From Hofstenia miamia (Eukaryota; Xenacoelomorpha; Acoela), in assembly GCA_004352715.1 (NCBI GenBank), contig SCFE01000044.1, positions 1,988,131 through 2,052,130 on the forward strand: a DNA stretch of 64,000 bases, read 5' to 3'. Made by a program: the position numbers and the translations under genes. Below are positions 12,027 to 24,020 of the stretch, in pieces (position 1 is the stretch's first letter; each line of letters starts with the position of its first letter). Under the pieces are notes generated by a model. The model made no database searches. It was not told where the DNA came from and saw only the letters and a program-made list of their open reading frames with translations.

Positions 12027-15000
12027 CTATCTTCTCACATCTTATTACTATCAGTAGCCAATTGATGAGAAATGATTTGGAATAGCTTGATTTCATCATT
12101 TTCAGTATTGAAGTGGTGTGAATTGGTAATTTCTAAATATTCAATAAGTGTAAATTTTTTCTCAAATATAGCCAATCACTATTAAGTCAAATGAACATTA
12201 TTTTCTAGTTAGCATTTGATCTGAAAGCATAAAACTACTAGCACTTGCAAAATTCGAAAAAAACATACTTTGTATGCAAAATTTTATAGTCTTTGATTTC
12301 ATTATATACTATGCGGATTGCTGATGCAAATTTGCACAATCATGTTTCTGTATTTTTGGCTAATTATATATTTGATGAACAATAATGCTATTATCTAGTG
12401 GTGTTAATTTTAGACACCCACCAATACTGGTTTCCAAATGTTATACATATAGCTAACAAGCAATCAAATTTTATCTTCTTAGGATGCATATGTTCTACAC
12501 TGCTTTTAGAATTCCAAAGGGAATGCATGTATGAATTTCAATTTCCAGCGATTTTCAATTTCTACATCTTCGAAATGATGACCTTTTTTGTTGATTCAAC
12601 CAATGACATTCTAATATTTGGGGACTTAAGAAGGTGATGATAACTTACCAATTAAGACCAGTATCGTAGATTGAAATCTGTCGTAATGGGTGTTTAATTT
12701 AAATATTAAAATTTTTCAATCTTTTTGAAATTGCAATTGGAAACATCTGGTGTTTTCAGATTATTAGATTTCATTCATTATTTTTTTTTGAATAACAAGC
12801 ATATAATTTTTTTGAGGAGACCATTGAAGTTGTATTAAAAGCCTAGATTAATTGGATTAAGCAGCAAGTTGGCTGACTTAAAAATTATTGAAAACATTAG
12901 TATTTCACATTGTGATCAATAAAATAATGTTAATTAGAAAATAATTCAAATAGCTTTGAAAATATACCATACATTTATTTTTAAAATGCGTGTGGGCTGA
13001 CACAGTTGGTTATGGGCTGGGACAAGCCTTAACCATGTTTGCGTAGAGGTATCAAAAACATGGCACAAAAAATTTCCGAGGTATGGCCTACTGTAAAAGT
13101 AGGTCATTGCCGAAATTAAAAAATTACTTATTCTTATGCAATGAAAAATCAAATCAACATTTTAGTAAAAACTTCAAAGGTGCCGAACACCTATCTTTGG
13201 TCTAACACACAGGAAATGCTAAAAAGCTACTTTATAAGACAGTCCGCTAATTTAAAATATGTTAAAACTTTGTCATACATTTTTGTATCAAAACCTTCTA
13301 TTTTAATGTAGCAATTTATGGTTGCATGAATGTTGAACAAACAAAAGTGTTGCTTTCATGCGAATTTCGAATGATGCTCTCAATTGAAGAAAACGTTGCA
13401 GTTTCAAGGAGATTCAATATATGTCATATATTTTTAATGAAATTTGCATGAGTAAACATCACTATTTTGATATGACACATTTAATGCAATTTAAAATATA
13501 AAACACACATTTTACCATCTACTTTCTAACAGACATGAAATCTCTCAAATCTATTCAGCTGACCAGGTTCTCTACACAATCTTGTTAAATGTGACTACTA
13601 AAGTGGTTTTTCCATATTTTCAAGCAATTTTCTCCAAGCCTAATATGAAATGTTGAATTCCTTTGTTGTGGACACATCTATTGGTAAATGTGCTTGGACC
13701 TAGGTATGTTGAAAGTTTGTAGAAAAGAATATAGCTGTGAAGTATTTGAAAAATTCACTGTTATTTGCTTAATTTTCCAATAATTTTTAAATAAGTTTAA
13801 ATTTTTATCATGCCTAGGTTTGAATTTCCAATAAGACAAGCCTAGTTTTTCTATTTCTATTTTTTTAGGAATGCCTCATATATGCAAAATCACATGTTCC
13901 TCAGACGGAAGACTCATAGAAAATTAAGCTAGTACTAAAACACAGTTTTTAATCGTTATATTTTGTCTTGCTATATTAGACGATGATTTTACATTTTATT
14001 TTATTCAAGGTATCTCAAAGGACAAGCCGTCCAATCAAAGGATGAAAAAACTAATTAAATTCTTAAAACCAGGATTCATAATGTATTAAATTTTTAATTT
14101 GAGATGAAAATCGCATGTAGCAAATTCAACTATGTATTATTACAATAAAATGTTTAAAATCTGGTCCAAATTTTCGATTCCACGCAAATACGAACCGAAA
14201 TTCTGAGCTTTGGCTCGACCCAAAGTTGTACAATAATATACTTTAGGACCCCAAAAGACCCCAATTTTCAATTCAAAAATAGCAGAAAATAATTTTAGCA
14301 CTAAACATTTTTAAGCTTGTTTCTATCACTACAGCAAAAATATCAAATGGAACGCATTTGATTCATTGCAATAAACCAAACAAAAATTTTCACATAAAAA
14401 TACGTTAAAAATCCAAAGTTAAATGATGTCGGGCTACTTTTGCGTTATCTCTCCCAACCCCTCACTTAAATACTTGCAAATATATGCAAACTTATCAACA
14501 TAATAATTATATAACCTTTAACCGTATAACTTAGCTAAACCATATCCTAAGACATAATCCTAACTCCAAGTTTAGCATAAACCATATCCCTAACCTAAGC
14601 CCTATCACAACTCCAACACAAAATCTTCAGAATTTCTCATCCGTTTCTCAAGATATTAATGCAAACGTACGACTTGCCAGTGAATGTAACTCACACATAA
14701 ACTGATTTAACTCAGGGAATGGTTTCCTTTTTCTTGCAAAAATAGCATTTATTATTGATATTATTTCATGACAGCAATATGCAAATTCAAATATAAAAAA
14801 ACGCATATTTTCAATTTTTCATGTTCCACATGAGATTCAAATTAACACTGCCAAAGATATCTAAAATAGCGTTTAGACCTACAACTTTATTCAAACTTTT
14901 TGGGAATTGAAATATTCACAAAAAGTTTTATCGTGTTGTGACGTCAACTTTGTTGACAACTTTTACTTTAGCTTTAATTAAAATTTTCAAAACGAATATA

Positions 15001-16099
15001 TTGTAAGTCGAAATAAGGGCCGATCAAAATAGTTTTATTATAATTATAGCATGCAAACTCAGTGACATCATTGCTATGTGCTTTTATTGTTATTAATCAA
15101 GATAAAAACACGATTTCAAGTCAAAAATAGCGTATTAATTTCTGAATATCGTTTAAATAATATTATTTACGTGCTAATGCTATGCATTTATATTGACTGT
15201 GAAATTGCATACTGCGATTTGCAAGTGACTGCTAACTAAGAAAATTCCTGCATTAAAAATTTAGACTTATAATTAACACATATATATATATATATAATAA
15301 TTATTATTATTTAAAAAAATTAGGAATATTCCATTTACTCATACATGAATAACTTTCCAAATGTGGTCAAATTTGATTTTATCTTAATTGATGCAATTGG
15401 CCGCTTAGGGTTAAAAATGATTTTTTTCCAAAATATAAAAAAATCGGATATACTGATGCGCATTGTGTTTGAAATGCTGTTGAAAACCTCGAATTGTTTA
15501 ATAGCAGCAAAGAAAATTATAATTTCATGTATGGATAAAAAGTTTCGGGTACTGGTGGGTACAGCTAGTAAAGATTTTTGTCTTGCGAATTCGGCATTAA
15601 AAAGCTCTACCCGAACATCACTACTATCTGTAATTTGGTGTACTTTTATAACGCTAAGAGTTCTGATATGAAAAAATTATGGCGATTTCGTAAATGAATT
15701 GCTTTACTATCAAAAAACGAATATTAAAATATTTATGTTTTTGATCACTAATTATTCTGAAGTGATTTCTATGACATAATATTTATTAAACTGAGTCAAG
15801 TAATAAAGTAGAAATATTTAAATAAATTCCAAAAAATAAGTTTGTTCCACTTAAAAGAATTCGTTTATTTTAAATGACTTACCTCCTTTTTTATTATTAA
15901 ATAGTTTTGTTTGATGACAGTTGAATTGTTACGACCAAATGGGGTTGAAAAAATTGGTGCAATATATTATTGCTTGGTTGCATTCATCATTTTAACTGCT
16001 ACTTCAATAATATGCCAACTACATTTACAAATCCTTGAAAGAGAGTCAGTCCTGCGTCATTTATGTCACATTTCGTATTAAATAATCAATCCAAAGTGT
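12027..16099. other. Non-coding AT-rich region
   Basis: No supported gene. It contains degenerate CCTAACC-like low-complexity sequence at about 14510-14610, a short (TA)n/(TTA)n run at 15281-15310, and short frames (12398-12637, 12946-13152, 15345-15671) without recognisable content or splice support. Confidence 0.45.
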
Positions 16100-16449
16100 G
16101 TAGAAAGCAGACTTGTCAAAGAGCCGAGCTTCCAACGAGCCGAGGCGAGCTTGAGGACAGTATTTGATATACAACGACTCAAAAATGAGCCTATTTTAGG
16201 CAAAGCAAGTTTATAGTTCTGCTTGTTAATTTGATTATGTAGATTTTTCTTATTTTTTCAGTCAGTATGCCTTTCCTATAATCTTATTTAAGAAATGTTT
16301 ATTAAATAATAGGAAGAGCTATGTAAAAAGTATTTGAGCTCAATATTTTTAAAAAAATACCGAGCTTAAACGAGCGTCATTCAAAGATTTTATGTGGCGA
16401 GCCGAGCCGAGCTTGGAAATGTCGGCTCGTTGAAAAGTCTGGTAGAAAG
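16100..16449. mobile_element. hAT-type MITE with 8-bp target-site duplication
   Basis: A 334-bp element (16108-16441) begins CAGACTTGTCAA and ends TTGAAAAGTCTG. The inverted termini agree at 11 of 12 positions, and the following GAGCCGAGC-type sequence also recurs inverted at the other end. It is flanked by a perfect 8-bp direct repeat, GTAGAAAG, at 16100-16107 and 16442-16449. An 8-bp duplication with CAG...CTG ends is the signature of hAT transposition. The interior has no transposase frame, so this is a non-autonomous copy moved by an element elsewhere. The gapless duplication suggests a relatively recent insertion. Confidence 0.85.
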
Positions 16450-16494
16450 GCTATTATTGAGCTGTGCGATGGTTAAGAAAAATGTGTTGAGAAT

Positions 16495-16682
16495 GCGCGC
16501 AAACGAAACGATTATGTTGTTTACCAACTTGAGAAGTTGTTTGTTGGAGGGTCTGAGATGCGAATCAAACAACTGTTGGCAACTAGTTGCAAAGCCAATT
16601 ATAACTGTGCGCAAACGGTACAACTTTGGAATTGCCGCAAAATTTAATTACTTTCGCAACAAAAGTTGTTTCGTTTGCGCGC
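16495..16682. mobile_element. Short inverted-repeat element (MITE-like)
   Basis: A perfect 15-bp terminal inverted repeat, GCGCGCAAACGAAAC at 16495-16509 and its complement at 16668-16682, bounds 188 bp. Internal GCGCAAACG-like and caactag/ctagttg pieces make it partly palindromic. I saw no convincing target duplication. It lies 53 bp beyond the right end of the hAT MITE. Confidence 0.55.
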
Positions 16683-18544
16683 TACCTTAATTGACAAAAA
16701 GTCAATAACAATAAGAAGGCTAACTACGTGAAAAGATTTGAGGGAAAAGGCGCTGCGTTGATTGAATAAACCAGGAACCTCTGAATTACTAGTATTATAG
16801 AAGTTCATGAATAAACATTGCCAAATCCTATAATTGCTTTGTAAACAAAAACCGCGTATTTGAACCACTAAGTAGCATATATAAATAGTATTACATTATA
16901 ATTATTCTATAATTCATATACCTTTCTACATATAGTTTGGTTATGGTTTGGGTTACCTCTATTACTAAGGTGTGAGTTGGCTTAGTTTAGGGTTCTAGTT
17001 TGGGTTAATGTTAAGGTTGGGGAAAGTGTTAGGTTGGGTCTATAATTATTATTACCCCTAAGCAGCGGTAGGAATGCATTTTATGTAACGTGTATCATCC
17101 GTCTGATTGCAATAGTAATTCATAAAAAAGGGAAGTGTGCAACCTGCCTTACTTGCTATTGAAATTTTAATAACGCAATGCAAGGTTATAAATTTTTTAT
17201 TTAAATGCAGATATAGACATCAATGTCAGCGCCATCAGTTTGGCTCATTTATGAATGTGTATATTTTGATGTTTGCTATGATGGATATCTACGATAAAAA
17301 ATGCATAACCCAATCTTCTATCGCTAATAATTAATGTAGTGAATGCATTTATTTAAAACTCTTATTTCCTTGTCAGATTAGAAATGACAAACCAATTAAA
17401 TAGGAAATTGGAAGAAAAATTACGCTTTACACTTATAAACTAGGGTTAGGGCCCGCAACTGGCACGGACAAAATTTTACGGGCACGGGCCGGGCATTCGG
17501 GCTATTCATGAATATTTTTTGTTGTTATTCGAGTATCTAAAATCTTAAAATCATTGGTTTGATGAACATTAGGTCTATATACATGTAGCTTTGTATATGT
17601 ATGTCGTATAACACTAATCTTCATGTAGATTTATCGTAGAATTTACAAAGCAGTACATAAAATTTATTGCCTTCATCAATTTTAAGAAATTCCATTTCAC
17701 TGTCATCTTCTGATATTGCATTAATAATAATATTGTACTTGTGTACATTATATTGCAACGTATAAGAACCTAATAAGTTGCTTACTACAGAAGAAAAGAC
17801 AATTAATGTAATTTACGTATTTTATAATATCATGCAGGCAGTGCAATGTAGTTTCAATTTAAGTATTTTCATACTATTTGGTGTGTTGTCAATTATGGTT
17901 AGGGCCGGATTTTTTGTATTTAAATTAGGTTTCTCTTCCTTAATATAAATTGAATATAAATCACTCATTCTCCCCCGGGGACAGCTAGAGGTAGCTACAT
18001 GAGTACTTGGGCGGGTTGTGTGCTGCATAAACTGCTCCTTTATATTTGGAGAGCGAGTTATCCGTCCTTAATTTGCCAAAAGTCATTCCACAAAATCGAG
18101 AAATGTCAAATATTCAATACTTCGGTTTTTACAAATTAAGTACTATCATAAAAATATTAACTTAGAAATCTTACAAATTTTTCTTTATCTTTTCGTTTCT
18201 TATTTGATTTTTGGTTGGTTATGTCATACAAGTGATTTAAATTTGCAAAAATTTCTTCTATTTATCTACTATGTATAATGCAAAAAAGTTTTATTGTTAA
18301 AGTTTGAAATTGAATAATGCTGGAAGGAATCTGTTTACATAAATTGTGAAGGAAATTTTTGTTGGTGATTGGTTGTTTACCTTGAAATCACACAGTCACA
18401 TGTCATGCTGCGGTTTCAGGTTTATCATGAGAACCTGATTGTACATTAATATATAGCTATGATTATAATGAAATTGTACAATAGAGATATAATCTGCTTT
18501 TTAATTACTAGCATCTTTCTTAAACTAAAATGGTGATGGAGTCC
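16683..18544. other. Non-coding; degenerate GGTTAGGGTT-like low-complexity tract
   Basis: A run of gggtt/ggttag variants at about 16935-17035 is too irregular to call telomeric. Nothing else is recognised. Confidence 0.45.
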
Positions 18545-19340
18545 GAATTTCTTAAACTGAATTCTTTTATTCTTGACTTTTCTAATATGGCAGATGAGTG
18601 GATATGTTGGATTTTCAACTCTTTCTACAAGCGACAGAACTGTTGGTCTACTTTTGCAAACAATTGGGCCCCTTTGTAATGACATTTTGACAGTTTTTTA
18701 TGGGCTCCTGTTGAAGACAAAACCAACTTAAATGTAGTATTTAAAAAATTTGAGAAGTATTTCATCTGGAGAAAGAATGGAACTTTTGAGAGATTCAAAT
18801 TCTTTTCACTAAAAAAGGGACAAGAAAGCATCAAAACATTCGTCAATAAGTTTCGTAGTCTTGCTCAAAATTGCAATTTTCAGAATCTCACTGAGTCTCC
18901 AATGTGCAACCAAATTATCATTACATTATCTGATAGAAATCTACAACAAAGACTATTAAGAGAATAAATTTAGATTTGCAAAAGGCTGTTGATAATTGCA
19001 ATTGTGCAGAAGAAATGGGTGCTCAAATTTTGTCAGTTTCCCTTGATCTACAAGATCATGTTACAAATGTTGAACATGAAACAGACAAAATCAACTCGTC
19101 AGACAGAGATTTATTGGAAAAGGTCAGAATCAGCACTTCCTGAAATCCAAATTTCTCAAAACATTAATTGCTGAAACTGTTGACGAACTCAAATAAGAAA
19201 TAATTGCTCAGCTTTCAGACGTGTTTGCAAGAAATGTGGTAGAAGAAATCACTTTGCAATAGTTTGTAAATCTAAACCACAGAAACTCATCCAAGCTGTA
19301 AACCAAGTAAACGCTCTTCAAGACATATGCAGCTAATCAT
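18545..19340 (+). pseudogene. Gypsy-type gag with CCHC zinc knuckle
   Basis: This stretch encodes a retrotransposon gag core: FSNMADEWICWIFNSFY, then after a frameshift DRTVGLLLQTIGPLCND, then FKFFSLKKGQESIKTFV and NKFRSLAQNCNFQNLTE. That pattern (F...Q...ES...F...LR.LA..C.F) is typical of gypsy gags of invertebrates. A CX2CX4HX4C zinc knuckle follows (VCKKCGRRNHFAIVC, about 19215-19270). It would bind RNA in the particle. An early TAA after LLRE and at least two frameshifts break it. The gypsy pol resumes after the nested insertion at about 22317. Confidence 0.75.
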
Positions 19341-19539
19341 CACACACAAAAGAAAGTTCATATGATTGCGATATGTTTACAACTCATAGAATAAACAAGT
19401 ATCTGCCAAATTATAGTGGGAACTCGTACGGTTTCAAAATTTTTACATTGCAAAAGATAAGCTAACATTATTATTTTTGCTAATTATGTTAAACATTATA
19501 TGCAAAACGATGAAGCCTTCTATTAATGTCACTCTTGTT

Positions 19540-22315
19540 TAAGTGTTTTTCACTCCACTAAGTTATGCGTTGGTTTCCCAAAAGGTCACCTGGATTTTTT
19601 ACAAAAATTCCAGAGCTACTTCATGACTTTTTGCAATGAATGTGTTCAAAAAGTTGTCAAGAATTGTTTTCAAGAATTATTATCTAAGGATAATTCTGAT
19701 GTTTCTGCTACACTCTGAAGCTTAGAAAAAGTTGCTTTATCTTTAGAAGAAAAAATTTCTAAATTTAGTACTGATTTTGCTTCTAAGAAACTTTTTTGCA
19801 AACTCAAGTTATGGATTTGGAAAAATTATCACACAATCAATAAATCAGAAACAAGAGGTTTTCTTAAATATGATGGAATCAGAGTAAGAGGAATTGCAGA
19901 ACCAACAGGTACAATATAAGAGAAAATGATGTCAGATTTCAATTCTGTTGAGAGAATACTTGAACATCTTAAAGTAAATACCAAGGTAATTGATGTAAGA
20001 TGAATAGGAAACTAAAGGAGGGAAGTCTATTACCTAGACTTATAATATTCAACATAGATAACCCATGGCAAAAGCATTTGATATTGAATTCTCCTTACAA
20101 AATGAAAAATTTTGGTGAATCCAATATATATGTTTCAAAAGAGCTATTATCTCAAGAAGTTATTAAGGAACACACAATTTTGGCAAAATGTCGATGCTTA
20201 ATTTAAAATGGGATTTGAAAATTGGAACTACGAATTTGTAATCTTGAATTATTTCAATTTATTGACAGTTGTTGGAAGCAGATATGACTAGAAAATTTGC
20301 CAAAGATCATCTTTATAAATTCAAGGTCATTAAAAACTGATAAGGCAATTATGGATTATAGATTTGTCATTAGATATTATAATCAATAATGTTATGATAT
20401 ATGCTGCGTAACGGAGACTTGGCTTCAGCTAAACTTTGAATCACAAAGTTTTCAATTACCTGAATTTTATTTTCTCAGACATGATCATTCATCATCTTAT
20501 TCTAATAAAAAACATGTAGGTGGTGTGGCAATATTTCACTGTAAAAGTATCCCTCTCTCAAGATTTGATGTCAATGATTCTGAAAAGATTGAGCTTTTAT
20601 GGGCCACGATTAACTTGGCCAATACACTTTCTTTGTGTTCCATACTACTCTCCTCTAATTAACAGAGAAAAAGAAATTACTAATCTCTATCATTACAATA
20701 GTAAATGATTACTTAAAAGACTTTCTATTTTGATACAAGAGATGGTAAGCAACTTGACTTCATTTTTTGCAATGACCCCCTATGCTTTTAGTGGTTCATC
20801 ATTTGTATCAAGTAAAAGAACTGACCACAAAGGACATTTCAACAACAAATAGCTATGTTCAACCTGAAGCAAACCCTTGTGATGACATTCCAAATATCAG
20901 TTTACACCAAGCCTACTATTCACTATTGAATATGAAAAAATCGTCTCCTGGATTTGATAACTTACTGAATTGGGTTTCTTACAAAATGCTCACAATTATT
21001 TAATACCAATTCACTATTTATATAATTTGATCACCCAAAAAGGAATTTACCCAAAACCATTTAAGCTTTTAATTATTGGACCTAAACCAAAGAAAAGAAA
21101 AATCAGTTGCCCCAGTGATTGGTGTCCTATATCCATCAAACCTCTTCTATCAAGAAACTTCGAAAGATTACTTTATGAATCATTTTTGAAGCAGCCATAT
21201 GAAAAATGGCTTAACAAAAACCAGTTTGCCTTTAGGTCAGGACATTTGACTGAAGCTGCTTGGCTGAAAAATTTTGAAACCTGCAGGTCATTTGATGTTC
21301 TTGATTTTGATTGTATTTCTATTCTATCCCTAGATTTAAGTAAGGCATTTGACAGAGTTCCTCATGATTTTATTATTTCTCAGCTCTGAAAAATTCCACA
21401 ATTAAATGATTAACTGGTATGTGGATTTCCAGTCGGAAAGATGTCAATTCACAAAAATTGATGGTCAAATGTCCACAATGCTCTTCACAAATTGTGGAGT
21501 TCCTCAAGGCACTATCATTGGGGCACCATTTTTTAATGTTACTTATAATGATTTACAATAATCAATACCTAACACCATCATGGTTAAGTTTGAAGATGAT
21601 AACAATCTCATTATAGGTATTAAGTCCGGGGTTGATCCTACAACAGAAGTGATGAAATATGTGCAGGACTTGTGCCATGAGCATTATTTCGGACTTAATG
21701 TTGATAAGAGAAAGCAACTGATTATTCCATTGAAGATAAGTTCTGTGTGTGCAATATTTTTCAAAAGAGTTTTTTCTAGTTGCATTTTGTGAGTCACATT
21801 TGATAAAAAGCTGTTTTAATGAGCATGTTGAGAAACTATTAAATCGTGTTAATACTGATTTCTACTTGCTTCATAGACTTAAGGCAAATGGATATCCAAA
21901 TAAAGAGTTCTCTTTATTGTATGATTCTCTTATAATGAGTAAACTATGGTATTGCTGCACTGTATGGGGAAGCTGCTCAAATGCTCTATAACAAAAAATA
22001 GATTGTTTTCAAAGAAAAGCTGTTAGGATTAAAGTGATTACAGAATATACTTCAACTCATAATGTTATCAAATTTAGTGACGATTCTTTTTATAAAGATA
22101 TTAGAAATAATGATAATAATCTTTCTGGAATTATTACAGAACGTCAGCCATATGCATTAGAAAGACTTCGAAAAAATCCACCAAAAGCACAAAAAACATC
22201 TGAATAGAAAATTAGAGAATGTGTTCCCCAGTCTATGTTTTTCATCTATTAATAAGATAATTTGATTTATTTCAAAATATTTAATAAAAAATTTATTATT
22301 ATTATTATTATTATT
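19540..22315 (+). mobile_element. Non-LTR retrotransposon nested inside the gypsy relic
   Basis: ORF1 remnants at 19560-20210 show an RNA-binding ORF1 pattern: VALSLEEKISKF, GIRVRGIAEPTG, and in the open frame 20000-20206 RPRLIIFNIDN-like RRM residues. ORF2 follows. The endonuclease has CVTETWLQLNF (about 20400) and GGVAIFHCKS (20519). The RT has FERLLYESFLKQ, LSLDLSKAFDRVPHDF (domain A, about 21325-21375), VPQGTIIGAPFF (21497-21530) and KFEDDNNL (the YADD equivalent, about 21583-21606). The C-terminus ends NVIKFSDDSF / ERQPYALERL. The element stops in a (TTA)n tail at 22292-22315, a usual 3' end for CR1/L2-like elements. Several frameshifts and stops make it inactive. The 5' boundary is approximate. 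Confidence 0.75.
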
Positions 22316-22316
22316 A

Positions 22317-24020
22317 AATAGCTATAATTAACAAAGAAAGAATCCAGATGAAAATTGACTCAGGCGCACAGTGTAATGTACTTTCATATAAAGACATCAA
22401 TATCTCATGTGTAAACAATATACAAACACAAAGAGCAACTGTAATTTAACTGGTTATAGTGGAAATCAAATTGCTGTAAAAGGACTTGTTCAGTACATGT
22501 GACAATGGGAAAATCAATATGACAAGAAATGTTAAATTTATCATTTGTTCAGAAAATATGACTCCAATAATTGGACTATCCATGTCATTACAGTTGGAAA
22601 AAGTTAACTTGTTACAGGATAATATAGTTGGCACAGTGAGCAAACAGGATTTTCAAATCAGGTCTAGAAAGATGTAAATAGCAAAGAACACACTCACCTC
22701 TCTGGACTGTTAACATTGAAGAAGTTGTATGATGAATTTTAAAACGTATTTTCAGACCAAGGTGAATAAATATGAAATAATGATATGTAGTTAAAACCAA
22801 ATGCAAAACCAGTCATTCACACACCTAGATGTGTACCCCTATCATTACTAGACAAGTTAAATGACAATCTGGATTCATTCATTCAAATTGATGTCATTGC
22901 TCCTCTAGCAAAAGCTGCAAAATGGGTAGGAAGCTTTGTAATAGCTGAGAGGAAATATGGAGATATAAGACTCACTCTCAATGAACAAGAACTGATTTCT
23001 GCAATTATATGAGAACCACACAATCCACCAACAAATGCACAAATGAGATCATTCTTCAATGGATGATTGCTCTTCAGTGTAATTTGGCACATAAAGCTGA
23101 GCAAAAATTCATTAAAGATATGTGCATTCAATACTCCTTTTGAATAGTTCTATTCAAAACGGCTACTAAATGGATTAGCATCAGCATCTGAACAAGCTCA
23201 ACAAATGGTGGATAGTATATTTGAAGACATGCCAAATGTAATCATCATACATGACTATGTATACATTGCCATAGAAAATAAAGTATACTCATGATAACAC
23301 AGTAGTAGCCATACTCAAAAGAGCAAAAGAAAACAACATTAAGTTTACTTTCAAAAAGTTTCAATTTAAAAAAGACTCTGTCAAGTACATGGGATTTGTA
23401 ACTAACTGTGAACTATTCCATGCTGCTACAAAGATTCCTTGGAATGTTAAACTTCTTATGTTCCTTATTGCCAAACTGATCTGACATGACGTATTCTTTG
23501 CAGCAGATACTAAAGTCTGACAATGAGTGAAAATGGGAAAATGAACTTACAGAAGCAATTGAAAATATTAAGAAGGTGCTTTGCACACAATCAGTACTAT
23601 AGCACTTTGATAAAAAAACCAAAATGACGACATTACATGTAGATTCATCACAATTCGGCTTAGAAGCATGCCTTTTTCAAGACTGAAGACCATGAAGTTT
23701 TGCTGAGGTTGCATTAACCTCCTGTGAAAATAACTATTCACAAATCGAGAAACGTTTTTGCAACTGTGTTTGGGTGTAAAAAAATTCACAAATACTTCTA
23801 TGGACTACAGATAGTCATACACAAAGATCATAAGCCTCTAGAAGGTATTCACAATAGACCAATACATCTCACTCCTCAAGTGTACAAAGACTAATGCTAG
23901 AGCTTCAGATGTATCATGTCATCCAAGTAAAATATGTCCCTGGAAAATACATGTGTAGCATCCTCTACCAGGCTTCAATCTCCAAATCTCTGTACTATGC
24001 TATTGTAATTAGAGCGAGAC
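22317..24020 (+). pseudogene. Gypsy-like pol relic: protease, reverse transcriptase, RNase H
   Basis: The protease shows MKIDSGAQCNVLS, with an intact Asp-Ser-Gly-Ala active site, at about 22350, then TPIIGLSMSLQL. The RT starts at TPRCVPLSLLDKLN (about 22820), with VIAPLAKAAKWVGSFVIAE, CAFNTPFE and SIFEDMPNVIIIHDYV. The catalytic YxDD/xDD box reads HDY, so one essential Asp is lost. RNase H follows: TLHVDSSQFGLEACLF, a CE.NYSQIEK block, KKIHKYFYGLQIVIHKDHK and VKYVPGKYMC (to about 23960). Order and spacing match the gypsy/Ty3 group. More than ten stops or frameshifts are present. No integrase was found. Confidence 0.75.

Larger units (their letters stand above)
18545..24020 (+). mobile_element. 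Gypsy-like LTR retrotransposon relic, interrupted by a nested non-LTR element
   Basis: Gag (18545-19340), protease, RT and RNase H (22317-24020) appear in the normal gypsy order on the plus strand. Between gag and protease lies a separate non-LTR element that ends in (TTA)n at 22315. Frameshifts, stops and a lost catalytic residue show that the host element is dead. I could not find paired LTRs, a primer-binding site or an integrase. Confidence 0.75.

Noticed and set aside
15345-15671. 108-codon plus-strand frame
   Set aside because: No recognisable motif, no splice or promoter context, surrounded by non-coding AT-rich DNA.
16935-17035. Interstitial telomere-like repeat (GGTTAGGGTT variants), and the complementary-looking tract at 14510-14610
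   Set aside because: Units are irregular and never form a clean tandem array.
22446-23789. Several minus-strand frames of 62-82 codons
   Set aside because: They are antisense shadows of the gypsy pol relic on the plus strand.
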